Shown here one piece after another: positions 36,509 to 49,417 of a stretch of 64,000 bases of DNA. How positions within the stretch are numbered: position 1 is the stretch's first letter; every line of letters starts with the position of its first letter. Source of the DNA: Siphonodentalium dalli (taxonomy: Eukaryota > Mollusca > Scaphopoda > Gadilida > Siphonodentaliidae). The notes beneath the pieces were generated by a model. The model was given only the letters and a program-made list of their open reading frames with translations, was not told the DNA's origin and ran no database searches. The position numbers and the translations under genes are program-made. The stretch is from the NCBI GenBank assembly GCA_032622095.1, contig CP136061.1, positions 56,791,301 through 56,855,300 of the forward strand, written 5' to 3'.

Positions 36509-36923
36509 CTGGAACATGTAGAGGAATGTGGTTATTGGACACAATTAGATTGTAGAACATCAAACTTCTCACGTAAAATATCAAGAGATTATAATAATAT
36601 GGGTCACAAGATAGGATATCTGAACTATAATGTTTTTTTTTAATATATAAAAGCAGTTAAAGTATCATACATGTAACAGAAATGTGTGATATGATGTGAT
36701 ATGTGTTGTTATATTGACATGTTTAATATACTGTGCATTGGCATAAAGGTAAATACAATTACATCTGACCAATAGCACATAACAGTCGCTCGGTGTATAT
36801 ATATTACGTATTTGCTTTGAGCGACACAGATTGCAAAGTTCAATTGTGTTAGCACGGGTAGCGGTAACATGCGTATACCCTAATAAAAAATAAAATTGAT
36901 TTATTTAAAAAATCTTCTCTCAC

Positions 36924-37036
36924 CTGACTGTCCAATCCGAGGCAGACCAACATCAAGAAAAACAGAATGGCCCACATTGGCGAAATTGGAAGTTGTGAGA
37001 GGGCACTAGGATATGCTAGAAACGCCAATCCCGGAC
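36924..37036 (-). CDS. SLC6A1-like: SLC6 (GAT1-like) transporter exon: loop 4 and first part of TM8
   Basis: Two bases complete the Gly codon begun in the previous exon, then 37 codons, phase 0 out. It reads [20 protein letters not shown], then [28 protein letters not shown] is a hallmark of loop 4, the extracellular gate of SLC6 proteins. The Asp-Ser of LGLDSQ form part of the second sodium site in TM8. The acceptor is TTTTCAG and the donor is CAG|GTGAGA. Confidence 0.95.
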
Positions 37037-37254
37037 CTGAAAATCGGTTAAAGTCGAATGAAGTAATAGAGAAATGCACACCTCGAGCAGCATGTCAACC
37101 ATCCGGTGAATATCAGGCACAAAATTGTACCCTGATATTTTATTGCTGCAAAGATCACACTCGTGAGCAGGCGACGGTTAGATGGCGAAGTCGTGTTGGT
37201 TCAAGTGAATTTCCTCGAATAAACAGGCTATAGTCCATATTGGCAATTCATAGC

Positions 37255-37335
37255 ATTATGAAATTTCCAACTATTGAAATTTGTTTACCGAAGTCGGGGT
37301 GTGTGAAACACCCCACCTCTGTCGCCACTCGTGCA
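37255..37335. repeat. Dispersed repeat family R1, short copy
   Basis: It has TGAAATTTCCAACTATTGA, then TTTACCGAAGTCGGGGTG and GAAACACCCCACC, corresponding to the 3' part of the family. Confidence 0.5.
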
Positions 37336-37494
37336 TAAAGACCTTCCAGTCCGAGTGAAACGAGACAGTGGTTACATTATTTGGAAATAGGTACACGCCT
37401 ATTTTATAATTTAATAGCACATGCATATGTGGGTGGCAAAAGTGATTATGGATTTCGGGAAATCGGATGGCCCCACCATCGTTACAGGACTCTT

Positions 37495-37606
37495 GGTTGT
37501 CGGATACGGTGTCATATGAGGCTCAGCGATATTAATATCGGTTCGGCTAGCTCCTCGCCCGTTATTAATCTCACTTCGCCTCGTATGACACCATATCCGA
37601 CAATAA
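37495..37606. repeat. Hairpin with about 27-bp arms
   Basis: TTGTCGGATACGGTGTCATA faces TATGACACCATATCCGACAA (two mismatches) around a 55-bp loop. It lies in transporter intron 4; the open frame across it is not convincing. Confidence 0.75.
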
Positions 37607-37849
37607 ATCGCATTGTAACTTATAATACCCCCCCCCCCCGGGATTTCAATATGGGGTTGGTGTCAATCAAGGTGAACTTAATGTGCCCTCATCTTATGTT
37701 AGTAGATCTACATTCCCATTGGACAATCTAGTATAGGCCAGCATGCATGCTAAGCAGTTTTATGGAGTTGTGGATTTGGTCTGATTCATGGGACTATGGT
37801 GTATGGCATGTGACTGGCTACCAAACATACATGAGTGTGGCGACACTGG

Positions 37850-38115
37850 GCTTGGGAATACTCACCCCATAACTATGGTCAAATTTTTCAAGTTGGAAAT
37901 TTCATATCTGACACAATATTAGTTGGAAATTTCACACCAACAATAGGTTGAAATTGTTCTTGTACTTTGATTTTCCAACCATGCAGTACTGCATGTAGAA
38001 TTCGTTGTTTTGAGATCAAACGGTTGGTTGTCGTTCTAATGTTGGTCAAATTATTGGTTGAAATGAGCATCAGTTGGAAAATGTTATTTTCTTGCTCGTC
38101 ATGTGAACGCGCCAT
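37850..38115 (-). repeat. Dispersed repeat family R1, reverse copy
   Basis: The reverse orientation is seen from CTTGGGAATACTCACCCC followed by AGTTGGAAATTTCATATC and repeated AGTTGGAAATTTCA, then TTGTTTTGAGATCAAACG. It lies in transporter intron 4. Confidence 0.5.
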
Positions 38116-38319
38116 CAATAAAGATGTATAGTCAGGTTTCCATACCAATGTTTACGTAAATTGTTTTGCTTTCTACGAGTATTTATTTTTAGTGTATAAA
38201 ATAACATGTTCTCACCAAGAGGTGCCATCTGGAAGACACAATCTTAATTGATCTGGAATATTCTATCAATTTATTTGACCTAATAACGATGTTTTAGAGG
38301 AACAGCACAAAGTATTGAG

Positions 38320-38677
38320 TTAAAGGTGCTCAATCTGATTCGACGGTCCCCATATCATCAGATTCCAACAACAACAACATTTTTTGAAATGCCGCTTCAG
38401 TTATCAGAATCGATTAATTGCCCGAAAATAATGCTAACCACATTCAACTATCCACATTCAACTATAGTATAAAATTGCCCAAAAACCTGTTATTTATCAA
38501 CGTTTTGTTCAACGAAATTTTGCCAGTTGTCAAATATCAGACACAAAAAAACCAAACATCGATATCTGATCACTCCTAGATTTGATGGGTGGGTTCCTCG
38601 ACTCGAATCAAATATTTTTTACCCCCGAAGCCAAGGAAATAATAATTTGCGAGCGTTAATTCGGATTGAGTACCTTT
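38320..38677. mobile_element. TTAA-flanked inverted-repeat element, family C, copy 3
   Basis: It starts TTAAAGGTGCTCAATCTGAT and ends TTCGGATTGAGTACCTTT, a clear terminal inverted repeat of about 17 bp. It shares CCCCATATCATCAGATTCCA and GATGGGTGGGTTCCTCGACT with the other copies. It lies in transporter intron 4. Confidence 0.75.
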
Positions 38678-39439
38678 TCCATATCAAACTAGGTTGTTAT
38701 TTATAAGTCTAGGTTATGCATCGCATTTGATTTTTAACATTATTTTCTGTGCATCAAAGCCATGGTGATGTTATTTTAAAATATGTTGTTGTAAATTGTA
38801 GAACCCTGAATACATCTTTGTTAAGAGGGCGCATTACAAAACGCTTGTCTGGTGTGGCAGTATCGATTAATTATCACAATCCTGGTCGATAAGGGGGTTA
38901 AATAAGTCCGAAACTCGAATGTCGTATTCAATTAAATCGATATTTGGCCCTTTTTATTCGCAATACCTTGCATACCATCACATAGCAATTAACCTTTGAC
39001 CTGCATCCAAATTCACATCCAAGAATGTACATTACATAATTGATTACTAAACAAAACTGCACTAGATATTTCCCAACTCTTTTCACGAGAACTGCCATCG
39101 CGCACAACGTTACTCCAATAACAATTACACTCCTGAAGGGGATCGATGTATGGAGTACAAGCAGTTCCTCAAAATATAGCAGCGAAACACGACATCATAA
39201 CGCATATTATAGGCATTTTAGAGGCAACCCACATCATTGTCCAGTGTTGTTTCTATGCGTTGGTCTTCAACCGTGGCCAAGTCAACCTGTATATATTATT
39301 TGTATATAATTATTTGTAATTTGTCTAAAAATGTCTTATATATAGATGTTAGACAATAAAATATGATGAACCAATGGTGCCAAATTTTCGATATTGCCCG
39401 GTACCAACTCGTCGATGTGAGTATAATTGTCAAACAGGA

Positions 39440-39715
39440 ACTTTGCAATAGGGTCAAAATTTTCAACAGTTGGAAATTTCATACTAAATAAAATAAGTTA
39501 ATATTGTTAATATTTTTCCAACCACTCTTTGAGGCAAATGTGTTATTTTTGGACTAAGAGTTGCACATTTTCATACCTTCGTTCAAAATTGTGGACTGAA
39601 ATGGCAATCAGTTTCAAACATTAAGAGGGTGTTAGGTTGAGAGTTTTGTCTGGTTCAGGGAGGGGGGTCCTGTTGACAACTTCAATGTGTATAACCCCAC
39701 GGAAACCCTCTAACC
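39440..39715. repeat. Dispersed repeat family R1 copy
   Basis: It contains AACAGTTGGAAATTTCATAC, AATATTTTTCCAACCACTC, and the tail TTAGGTTGAGAGTTTTGTC followed by TCCTGTTGACAACTTC. It is more diverged than the copy at 7860. Confidence 0.4.
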
Positions 39716-39719
39716 ACGT

Positions 39720-42700
39720 CCAGATTGTCTGGCAAATATTATCATCCTTTTCACCAATCGAATTTTAAACAACAACTGTTACAGAAAAAACAAGAACAGC
39801 TGGACCACCAACACCAAGAACACCACCGTAAGCCGAAATTAGACAATATAATTATTGAAGCCAAAATGAAAAAAGTAACAAGAAATGCAGCATAAAACTG
39901 CGCGCGAACTTATGACTCCTTTAAACAAACAATATCGTATTGCTTCACATTAGTTTTCGGCTTTCGATATAATTGCTTTTGAAATGGCATCCATGACATT
40001 ATTGTGTCGCGAAAAGTGACTATTCAACTATTGCAGTTTCAATTGTAATTTAAATGTATTTATAAGCATTGGGGTGCATGGCAGATAGTATATATATTTT
40101 TGCTGCGTTTAGACTAATCGCGGGTTTTATGTCTAGCACACGTCTTTTTACAGTGTAATATTAATGATATATATATATTCGTCGCCCGAGGAGTATACTG
40201 TCCATTCTCCAAAAAGTTGAAGAAGGAGAAAACGCCATTTGAAAATTTTGAGGTTTTGAAAACTCATTTTTATGTTATCTGAGCATACCCGTTGACCGAT
40301 CGTTACATACGCATAATTTGGAGTCAGTCAACATGAAAATACCCACAAGTTATTAAAACGACGATTTTAGCGGTAGAGGTTGAACAGTTTTCTAAGCAAT
40401 TTGTTCGGACGCATTCAAGTTTTTGGACATGACACACTTTAAGACTGATGCCAAGAGCAGTTTCATGGAAATGCTGGGGTCATCACTGGAGTCATGTCAC
40501 ATGTTTACAATTCAGAATCGTGTTTGAGATGGATCGCTCTGAATATCAAGACTCTCCGGACCTGTGAATCGTGTTATATGCACATGGACACAAATATCAG
40601 TGTGATTCTGAACAATGAAGTGCCGGTGCAACAGTTTAGCACTGAACAGTGGATCTTTAACACTATCAACATCAGACATGGGTTGGTATAAATAGTATTA
40701 AATCCATATAATTCACAACAAAGTAATTACAGTATAATAAATAAATATGACATGGAGGGGATTCGACAACATGATAGCAGCTTATATGTGTCGTCTCCGG
40801 TTATCATGTGACCGAACCCATAGCGTGCGTTAGCTTGATTTTAATGCTATGTTTTTCAGAATATTTGAGGTTCATATTTATTATTTTTGTCGCGCATCAA
40901 CTCACGTATAGTGGGCTCCTTCGATGTATGTGTCGATATTAAGTTCAATGGAATGAACAATTTAAGTGAGAATAAGAGCCTCTGATACGACGTTGCATAA
41001 CGGTTTACAAAGAATTCGAAGAATTCGAATTCGCACGTGGGAGTGTTTTCTAATGTGAAAAACTAACGTATAGTCTTGCATATCGTTCGATTTGATTTGG
41101 TTCCTATACACGCGTGTGGTTTAACGGGAGCGTCTTCGTGACCAGTATTAGTTGAATCGTTTGCTGCTTAAGAAACATTTTTGGACTTGAAAATGGTTAT
41201 ATTATCGTCATGTAAGAGTTCAGTGGACTCACGCAGTACATGTAGTACATGTATCTCGGTGGTAATATTACAAAGACCAGGCAATGTGGACATAAATCAA
41301 TCTATGTGTGTCATGTCTTTCACATTCGAGCAAATAATTTTCGGTATCCTCTTGCTCACCACAAGCACACATAGGTCATTCAGAAACAAAGTTGGAATAG
41401 GTATTGTAATTTAAGTGGTTACATTGCACTCTAATTAGTCGGGAATGCAATATCTGCGTGTCGTATTTATAGGCATAGTAGAATCGTTTAGGGATCTTCT
41501 TCAGGTTAGAATTCAATCAATTAGATAATAGCAATATCGAATTCATGATAGTCCTACTTGTGTCAAGGTTGTTCCACAAAGTTCTTATTCATCTGGGTTC
41601 AGATGCGTTATGTATCATTAAGATATAGACACACCGCATATGCCCCAATCGTCTAGGATTCGCGCCCGTCACACAGTTCACGCCCTACCGATTCCAATGA
41701 TACCAAATACTCGATTGTTTTGTAAATGTCACTTTGGCCAGTATAGTTCCCAGGCGACGTCATGCACCTTGAAGCGCGAATTCAAAACTTTTTGTGAAGC
41801 TAGATACATATGTAATTCTACTGCAATTGGTCAAATACTATTAATGGTATTTCTTTTAGTTATCGACATAATATCCGTGGAATCTAACGTATTGAATCTG
41901 CTGCTGGCGATAGAAGAGTCACTTATGTATTTTTTAAATTGATGAATACACCCCCGTATTCCCCCAACTACACATTTTCGTTCAACTCTTTCAGTCGTAC
42001 TATTTTTGGCTCAATTTTAAATACGCTCGACCATCGCTGCGCGAAAAATAGTATACTGCACGAATTTAAATAGTATTAAGGTAATCGCATATAAAGTTCG
42101 GCCACATGATGTGTCTTGCAGACCATTTGTCCCATTCAGCGTTGGAAGTGTTGGGCAGGGAAATACTGCATGACGCTATCGTAATTGCACCGGAGGACCT
42201 TTAATCCAGTTAGGAATTAGAATCGAATAACAAAAATAATGGGATTTGTCAAAGAGTTCGCAGAAGCGTGTCATATCGCTAGAGGCAACAAACTAGTCGT
42301 TATAATTAAAACCAGCGGGTTTTTTTTCACAACGCGTCTTGACTTAATATTCTGTTGGTGTGAACTCGTGGTGGGGGCGGGGGTCTCCGCATCCTAATCA
42401 CAATTAGCGTTTCCAATTGGAATGCGACGTACGTGGAGCGAGCGTCCGATTCGACGGGCCTTTCAATTCACACTCATTTCGCTACAGTTTTCACCAAGGT
42501 TTGAGTGCAGCGCCATGGGGTGATTATCCATATTTCGTGTAGCACACTGGTGCCTGAATGTTTTTCTCTCATCTTGACTCCTGGCGAAATAATCACATCG
42601 TTTGACCTCACTTCTTCTCTAGTCACCATATACTTGTTTAGTATTGATCAAATATCTGTTTATTTAATGCAGTACCTTCGCACTTTGTTTGTTTTTTTAT

Positions 42701-43880
42701 TGTGCGCTGATAATAACGTAAATTAGACGTCGCCTATTCGTGATTTGGCTTGTCACGTTCCTGGTTCAGACGCTCCTCTCATTGTTCCGTGCAACTCCAC
42801 GACTCAACACGACGCAACGCTTCCACCGTGGAACATTTGGCTCACTGTAAAATGCAGTCCAATGCATGGCGGTAAAGGGAGGGAACCAAAATGTTAAGTA
42901 TAACTATACTCTTCCGCTCCAGTGCATTTATGGTTTTACTCGAAACAAATTGCAACAGAACTTTTCTCGGCAAAAAGAATTACCGGTAGATACACCCATT
43001 ATAAACAAGATACTAAAAGTCAACAATAATCAAGAAAAGGGATTTCCCTTACCCCATGTTCCGACGTTCAAATTTGGAGACAGTTTCCTGAAAACCAATT
43101 GAAATCAAGTGACATTCATTGGCACAACCAATGTATGTTATTTTCCAAAACTAAAGTCCTTAGGTTGTTTTTTTCCATTTATACACACAAACCTTTAAAT
43201 GGAAAAAAATCCCGCAAATCGTATTTTTTGGAAAAGCGTCGAGACTGAAGATTCACAGGGCCGTAAGTTAATTTTGTTAACCAAGTTTTTTGTTAAATTC
43301 ACTCACAATGGGACTAAGAGAAAAGCATGGCATGTGGATATAAATTTATTGAGTTACATGACTAAATTTATTGAGTTACATGACCTCAATCATGGCATTT
43401 CATCACGCGAGTTCTGTGTCAAATTTAGGCAGGTAAATAACAGGGCAAAGGCCCTTCAATATTCTCAAGTTTTAAAATATTCGACGGTAAAATATAGATT
43501 TTAGCTTATTCTGACAAATTAAGGCTCCGAAATTATATAAACTCACAATTTTAGTGGTACCTCCAATGAAAGCCATAAATTTAAATATTTCACTAAATTT
43601 TCGCGAATTTATTTCACTGAAAAATTCACCAATTTCCATTTTCGTGATTCTAGTTGATTTTTAGTATGTTGTTGACAATGCTTTTATGTACTTGTTCCTG
43701 TAAAGAAAATCTGTTGCAATTAGTTCCTGATTTGGCATTTTTTCATAAATGCACTGGAATATTGATTTATTTAGGCTTAATTATCATCGATATCACAACA
43801 TAAATCAAGCATATTTGGTGAACAATTTGTCACCACACACTTCCCCATAATGCTTGGGTGTTTCTCATCCCAAACGCATG
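39720..43880. other. Transporter intron 4, remainder; no further exon found
   Basis: Open frames at 40494, 41640, 42866 and 43199 (plus strand, 65-101 codons) show no known motif and lack paired splice sites. The opposite strand shows no SLC6 similarity here, as expected because the flanking exons join in frame. Confidence 0.5.
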
Positions 43881-43889
43881 CAAAAATGT

Positions 43890-44115
43890 CAGGAGTTAGA
43901 CATGTCATGCCTGACATAACATTGCGTGAACATTTCAGACCACAAGTAGGTTGAATTTGTTCTAAAATTACAACCAGTATTTTGTGTGGAATTTGTTGTT
44001 TTAGAAAAAAAATGATTATTTTTCTATGGTAAATTCCAATTTTCACTGAAATGACAATAATCAGTTAGAGATTTCCAACCATAGGAGGTGTTAGGTCGAA
44101 ATATCTTACTGTTGG
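43890..44115 (-). repeat. Dispersed repeat family R1, reverse or diverged copy
   Basis: It shows GACCACAAGTAGGTTGAA, TTGTTGTTTTAGAAAAAA, then CAGTTAGAGATTTCCAACC, similar to the core of the other R1 copies. It lies near the upstream end of transporter intron 4. Confidence 0.4.
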
Positions 44116-44417
44116 AAAGTTTAAGGTACCAATCGCAACACACCCATCTAACGGGGATGCAAATAAATGGAGTCGTACTTGGAAAGGTCGGTCTGCTTCA
44201 AAGGAGGGGGAGTACATAACTTTGGAAATTCCAGGGCGGACACTCTACGACGAAAACTCACTATAGCAGCATTGATGAGTGCGTAAGTCTGGAGTTTACA
44301 GCTGGACTGTCAGAAAGACGAAATTACTAGTTATAAAATAGCATGGCATCTTATAACCCGGTCAGTGTACCAATTGAAGATATAAATATGGCTACACAAT
44401 GTTAAGTGTCGGCTTAC

Positions 44418-44542
44418 CAGAGGTAGCCACTTTGCCAACTTCCACATTCTGCTCATGCGCCATGAATCCTATTATGGAGAAAATCACAAAGCCGGCGAAA
44501 AAACTCGTCGAACTGTTCAGACAGGATATGAGGACAGCGTCC
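44418..44542 (-). CDS. SLC6A1-like: SLC6 (GAT1-like) transporter exon: TM7 and start of loop 4
   Basis: One base completes the split codon, then 41 codons and one base (leaves in phase 1). It reads [20 protein letters not shown], then [21 protein letters not shown]. The Ser in CLNSSTS matches the chloride-site serine that replaces an acidic residue in chloride-independent bacterial relatives. The acceptor is ATTCTAG and the donor is TCTG|GTAAGC. The following intron is the largest in the visible gene, about 7.4 kb, and carries several mobile elements but no recognisable exon. Confidence 0.95.
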
Positions 44543-44895
44543 CTAGAATAGAAGAACACAACGTATGTCGGCTTGTTTGTTCGGGTATTGTTTTGGATAC
44601 ATGTTATACGCACCAAATGTTAAGTATGTACACATATAAATATGCATGACAATATATGCAACATTCAGGCTCACACAAAACAACTTGTGTGCAACAGAAC
44701 ATTATTAAATTATGCAATACAAGACACTCGTAATGATAAACTCCGGTTGACTGGTCTCTTCGACTCAATCTACTCAAAATCCCTGATTGTACACATAAAT
44801 GCCAAGGACGAACAGTTAATGTATTCATGATTATTGAACTACATCATATGTAGGACCCAAGTCAACTCCTCGTCTTGAGTTAAAATGATACTCAC

Positions 44896-44999
44896 TTGTA
44901 TATGTTATTGTTGTATTTATTATAACTCCCAAGTGCCATCAGCGTTCCGAGTCCTAGACCGTAGGAGAAAAATATCTGCGACGCTGCATCTATCCACAC
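44896..44999 (-). CDS. SLC6A1-like: SLC6 (GAT1-like) transporter exon: TM6 with substrate and ion site
   Basis: 34 codons plus two bases (leaves in phase 2). It reads [18 protein letters not shown], then [16 protein letters not shown]. This is TM6, where the helix unwinds at the SYGLGLG segment to hold substrate. The Gln of SQIFFSY and the Ser of FSYG are positions that coordinate chloride in GAT-type transporters, and both are kept, so a working Cl- site is predicted. The acceptor is CTTATAG and the donor is AA|GTGAGT. The frame continues with one G from the next exon to make Lys/Asp across the junction. Confidence 0.95.
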
Positions 45000-45418
45000 C
45001 TATAAGGCAAATAAATAAACACTTTGTTTGTATAATGATGGCACAATGAACTACTGCCTCTCCAACAATTATCCAGTCGTGTGGAACCGTATCACAAATG
45101 ACAAAGCATATGACATATTTGTCTTAGAGAGTGACGAAGAAACTATACATCGACGGACCGTTTGTCCAATTCCATTTATGATGAAAGACAGATCGCCAGC
45201 GAAACTGTTTCAGTCGGCGAAAGCCAGAAAATGTTCCTTAAAATATATTGGATATGCGGAAACGAATGCTGAATCTCATTTAAATTTTATCAAAGCAACA
45301 CAAAGTTGATCAATAAGCTGGGAATTTACAGATTACATGTGCATTTGTTGCACTATATATATTCATGCTGTTTTTGTCGTAATTTTTACGGTGAGTTCTT
45401 ACAGTGTACATTACCAAC

Positions 45419-45553
45419 CTGCGAATCTTTTAACCGTTCGATATCCGGTGTGATATAAAATTTTATTCCATCGACTGCGCCATCCAGAGTTATCCCTCGT
45501 ATCAACAATATGAATAACAGCAAGTAGGGGAATGTCGACGTCACATATACAAC
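45419..45553 (-). CDS. SLC6A1-like: SLC6 (GAT1-like) transporter exon: TM5 and extracellular loop 3
   Basis: Exactly 45 codons, phase 0 at both ends. It begins [20 protein letters not shown] (TM5), then [18 protein letters not shown] and ends LKDSQ. The pattern RG-x-T-L-x-GA-x-x-GI-x-FYI-x-P is diagnostic for SLC6 proteins and matches the GABA, taurine and creatine branch. The acceptor is ATTTCAG; the donor is CAG|GTTGGT, slightly weak but canonical. The intron upstream is 616 bp and the one downstream 419 bp, so this part of the gene is compact. Confidence 0.95.
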
Positions 45554-45612
45554 CTGAAATGAATGGTTTGTGCTAAAATATAACCACGATCAAATGATCC
45601 TGCTTTAAAGGG

Positions 45613-45800
45613 ACACAGGGCACTCGCAGTGGGTATATGTGAAAAAATAAAAAAGTCAGTAAAGCATACCACTAATAAGAACACGAATAAACAGATAAAC
45701 TTTGTTCTTGTATCCATTATTGATAGTTCTCCAATAGCGAAATTTCGCGTGTTGAAACCATTGTTATGTAAACAGAACTGTTACAGTGATTTTTTTCATG
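45613..45800. repeat. Dispersed repeat shared with 10085-10260 and 33727-33780
   Basis: It begins TTAAAGGGACACAGGGCACT, close to the start of the block at 33725 (TTAAAGGGACACGAGGTACT), and later matches 10.2 kb (CATTGTTATGTAAACAGAAC then TGTTACAGTG). It lies in transporter intron 1 between 45554 and 46169. Confidence 0.45.
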
Positions 45801-46169
45801 AAGCATCGCTTATCGTGTAGTAAGTTCAAATATTTTAATCTGAATTTAATTTTCCGAATAATTTTCAAATATGCTTTGACCTTTTCCAATGTTTACCATG
45901 ACGTTTTGATTATACTTTGGTATTTTATTGGAATAATTGGACTCCTGCTCAGGGCCGCGGTTAGATGATGTTACCAACTCGGTGATCAATATTTAAGTCA
46001 AAAGTTTGGCCGAAAGTCTCTCGATTGAATTGGCGATAGTTAACAGAAGTGACAGTCGCCCATCTCTATAAAATTTGGCGCCAGTTTACAATAACTGAAC
46101 TCTTGCATGTAAGATGAGATACTCTGACGATAACCTGCATGTGGAACAAGTGTTGTAATATATACGCAC

Positions 46170-46302
46170 CTTACCAGTCCACTTGACGCCTTTCCATATA
46201 CAGAAATAACACATCACCCAGGCAAGCAACAAGGTCAGAGCAAGCTGCCACCTTACTTCCCCAGGGTGGTCTATGCCCCGAGATATCTGTAGTGCCATCC
46301 TC
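46170..46302 (-). CDS. SLC6A1-like: SLC6 (GAT1-like) transporter, first visible exon: end of extracellular loop 2 and TM4
   Basis: This internal exon supplies 44 codons after one leading base (incoming phase 2). It reads [18 protein letters not shown], then a hydrophobic TM4 and the invariant [14 protein letters not shown]. In the SLC6 family, plasma-membrane symporters that take up neurotransmitters or osmolytes with Na+ and Cl-, this stretch follows the glycosylated loop 2 and ends at WTGK before TM5. The acceptor is TTTTGCAG and the donor is AAG|GTGCGT, phase 0, joining in frame to the exon at 45553. The ATG at 46298 is internal, not a start, because homology already runs upstream of it. 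Exons for the N-terminus, TM1-TM3 and most of loop 2 should lie further along the minus strand. I looked for the NVWRFPYL-type TM1 motif up to 64000 and did not find it. Confidence 0.95.
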
Positions 46303-46741
46303 CTGCAAAAGATGACACAATTGTAGTTTGTCTCGTTCCTGGCCCCAATACTATAAACATTTGTATATATTTTTTTTTTAATACAAAAGTTGTATTTTTT
46401 TCTGAATATTATCCAGTATATTGTCTTCCATTGTTGATTGGGTTTCAGAATATAAAATAACTCTTAATTTTCAACATGCATCGACGAGCTATCATTTTTA
46501 TGATCTTTTCGGCGAGTCATCTATATTTATTGTTATTCACTTGAGTAGGGAATACTTGGAATTTGGGGGAGAATATAGGACCTGAATGTTCCATCTTTAG
46601 AGGTCGGCAGTACTCGATTTGCGTAGTCTTGTGACTTACAAAAAGTCGCCTACACTATAACATTTTCGAGGATATATAGCATATACTCGACACTTTCTGC
46701 GCGGCTCAAATCACCTTATTTGCAATCTTGTATGATAATAC

Positions 46742-46788
46742 ATATTATATTATATTATATTATATTATATTATATTATATTATATTAT
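46742..46788. repeat. (ATATT)n microsatellite
   Basis: About nine perfect 5-bp units. Confidence 0.95.
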
Positions 46789-46799
46789 TTGTAATAGTA

Positions 46800-48425
46800 T
46801 AGGGCCCTGGCTGGGCCCGCTCAGCACACTGCTCCCTGTAACTCCATGACGTGATGTTTACGGAGCATGCACAGATGAGCTGCATGCATACGAACGGCAG
46901 AATTCACGTGCGTGTGATCAAGGCATCGCGTTATCATTCATTCACCTTTTTGAGATCGAAAATCTGAATGCTGAGATGGATGTTCAATTAATTTCAATTG
47001 AAATACATCCATAATAGATATGTATACACAATATTTCGAATATGTTATGGATTCCTATTTCAGATGACATTCGCAGTCCAATTGATCAGTCTCAGATACA
47101 CATAAAAACACTCGAAAACTCATCAAAACTCCTTAACTGATACGCATATTTACTGCACAGATGATCGGCGTTTGGTGACATCTTCATCTGCGGCGTTAAC
47201 ATCTTTCTGGGCCGAAAGTGGTCCATCCATATGGCGCGGATATTGAAAACGACACTGATTTTTAAAATTCGGTCAATCCTATGCTTCATTGACAGATTCA
47301 ATTATATACCGGCATTTGTTTTGGCAGCGTGGAAGTCCAGGAACTATACTAGTTGGTAGCTGTTCTCGAAAATTTGAGTGAGCAAAAGCAAAAACACTAT
47401 TGAAAAAATTCGCCAAAATATATTAAATGGTTTGATCTGGGAAAACTGATTGACAGTGGGTGGATAAATACTCCTGCTTCATGTGGACATACACATGCGT
47501 TCGTTGTCTGTTTTACGACGAGAAACAAACATATCCCCATATCATATGCGTGAAAATGACTTTCCCACTTTCTCGGTTTTGGCGATACCCTCGGTTTTGG
47601 CGATACCACGTACACGGGGGTGATGAACCAACCGTGCAACAAATCGTGTCATTTCATCGCTCTTATACGCAATGACACAATCGAAGACATATTCTGCGAT
47701 ATCAAAACTTATCATTCAAAAGATAGATGATTCCACCAACAATAGTCACTGCATGAAATTAGTTTATCTGTTTTCTGCCTATTAGGATATCCAATTTATG
47801 AAAACAACTAATTTTGGCACTCTTATTTGCTATTCCGTTCTTAACAACTCGGTGAAGTGTTCCACGCCACTTCAACAAGTTCAAATATTATAAACGAAAC
47901 CTAATTCGGTATGTGCATGTCGCAATGCGCTCTTAAGGTCGCACATTCCCCCTGAATACGAATGACTCTCAAGGAAAGCAACCCGCCAAAGGCAAAGCTT
48001 TGTCAATTAATAAGTCCGTAAATAGTTTTCCGAAGACGAACCAGGCATTGAGTGGACATCCTCGCATTATTGTAACAATAGGCTACAATCAACTAAATCA
48101 TTGAAATTATGCCCTTTTGGCATTTGTGTAGGGAAACGTAAAAATATGAACATTCGGGCAGCTGGTGTATACTAGCGTTGGTTGTTCATTATAAACGAAA
48201 AAAGAAATTCATAAGCAATGTTAATTCCATGACCATTTGTGTGAGATTGTTCGCCAAGCGTCTAAGTTGGTCGCCAAATTGAGAAGGGGTGGCGTAATTT
48301 TCTTCACTTAAATGTTGTGCAAAAAGGGGTATTTTTGGAAATGCCAATTAATTTCCAGGAATAAATATGGCATTTCTTTTCGACAAGTTATGTCCGACAT
48401 GGAGTTCTAAACTCCACAATGGATC
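46800..48425. other. No supported gene; upstream side of the transporter
   Basis: Searched on the minus strand for transporter TM1-TM3 coding sequence; none seen. A 20-bp direct repeat CTCGGTTTTGGCGATACC occurs at 47572 and 47591. Confidence 0.45.
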
Positions 48426-48428
48426 AAC

Positions 48429-48520
48429 CTTGGGTCAGCACCGTACAATGAACTGTGGGTATGGCTTAACCCTCCTTGGGTCAGCACCGTACAATGAACT
48501 GTGGGTATGGCTTAACCCTA
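48429..48520. repeat. 46-bp exact tandem duplication
   Basis: CCTTGGGTCAGCACCGTACA through GTATGGCTTAACCCT is present twice head to tail with no visible difference. Confidence 0.9.
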
Positions 48521-48670
48521 ACACTGGGGCATATCCATCCGCGGGCAAATCGGGAAATAAACTGTATATATTATCTCGCTGGCAAAATTCAACTGTGACA
48601 ATTATGCTTTGCTCTGTTCATATATGTTTTCGTCTTCTTACTCAGAATTCTTATCTGTACTATCAAGTGC

Positions 48671-49070
48671 TTAACCCTTTACCCAACAGAACGGCCCTGT
48701 GCCAATAAATTCTCTTATATATGCGAGTCGACCATAGGTCGCCTCGCATATATAAGAGAATGCATTGGCTTAACACATTACAAATTATAAAATTGTTAAA
48801 GAATGTAAGAAAAAATGGTAAAAAGTGTTAAAAAAAGATTTTTTTTAGGCCAATGCATTCTCTTATATATGCGAGGCGACCTATGGTCGACTCGCATATA
48901 TAAGAGAATGCATTGGCACATGGCATAACTGTAACTATCACAATGTGGTCAACGAGCCGGTTCCAATGATATCCATATTTGTATGGTTCTATTGAGACAG
49001 ACCGAAGATATTTTAGGCTGTTGAAGCCTTATTTGGCCGGTTTTGGCCGTTTTCTTGGGTAAAGGGTTAA
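48671..49070. mobile_element. piggyBac-like MITE, family A, copy 2 (inverted relative to copy 1)
   Basis: It is bounded by TTAACCCTTTACCCAACAGA and TTGGGTAAAGGGTTAA. It contains hairpins at 48701-48769 and 48849-48917. It reads as the reverse complement of 10266-10664 with only a few substitutions. Confidence 0.88.
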
Positions 49071-49417
49071 TCTGGTTCACAGAAAAGTGTTCAAGCCTTC
49101 TGATTTCCGAAGACATTACGGGTCATTTAGTATACAACAAGACCTATAGTGTTTAAATAAATGTGAACTTCGTCTGTTTCCGTGACCAATTTCGGGAATC
49201 TTAGTACTTGTGGTGAATATTGCAGAACATAGTGTCCGGTAAGATCAGCCACCATGGAAGTATGCATACATAGGAAGATAATAAATGATACCCAATTGGA
49301 ATTTAACACAGGGTGACTTGGTTAAGCAGTCCTGTGAATTTGCTATGCTGGTAGGGCAAAGCGATGCTGTTAACAAAAACTACCATTATATTTTCTAAAG
49401 CTGTAATTTTTGAGGTG

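Noticed and set aside
45028-45309. 93-codon plus-strand frame between transporter exons
   Set aside because: It lies in transporter intron 2 on the opposite strand with no supporting motif.
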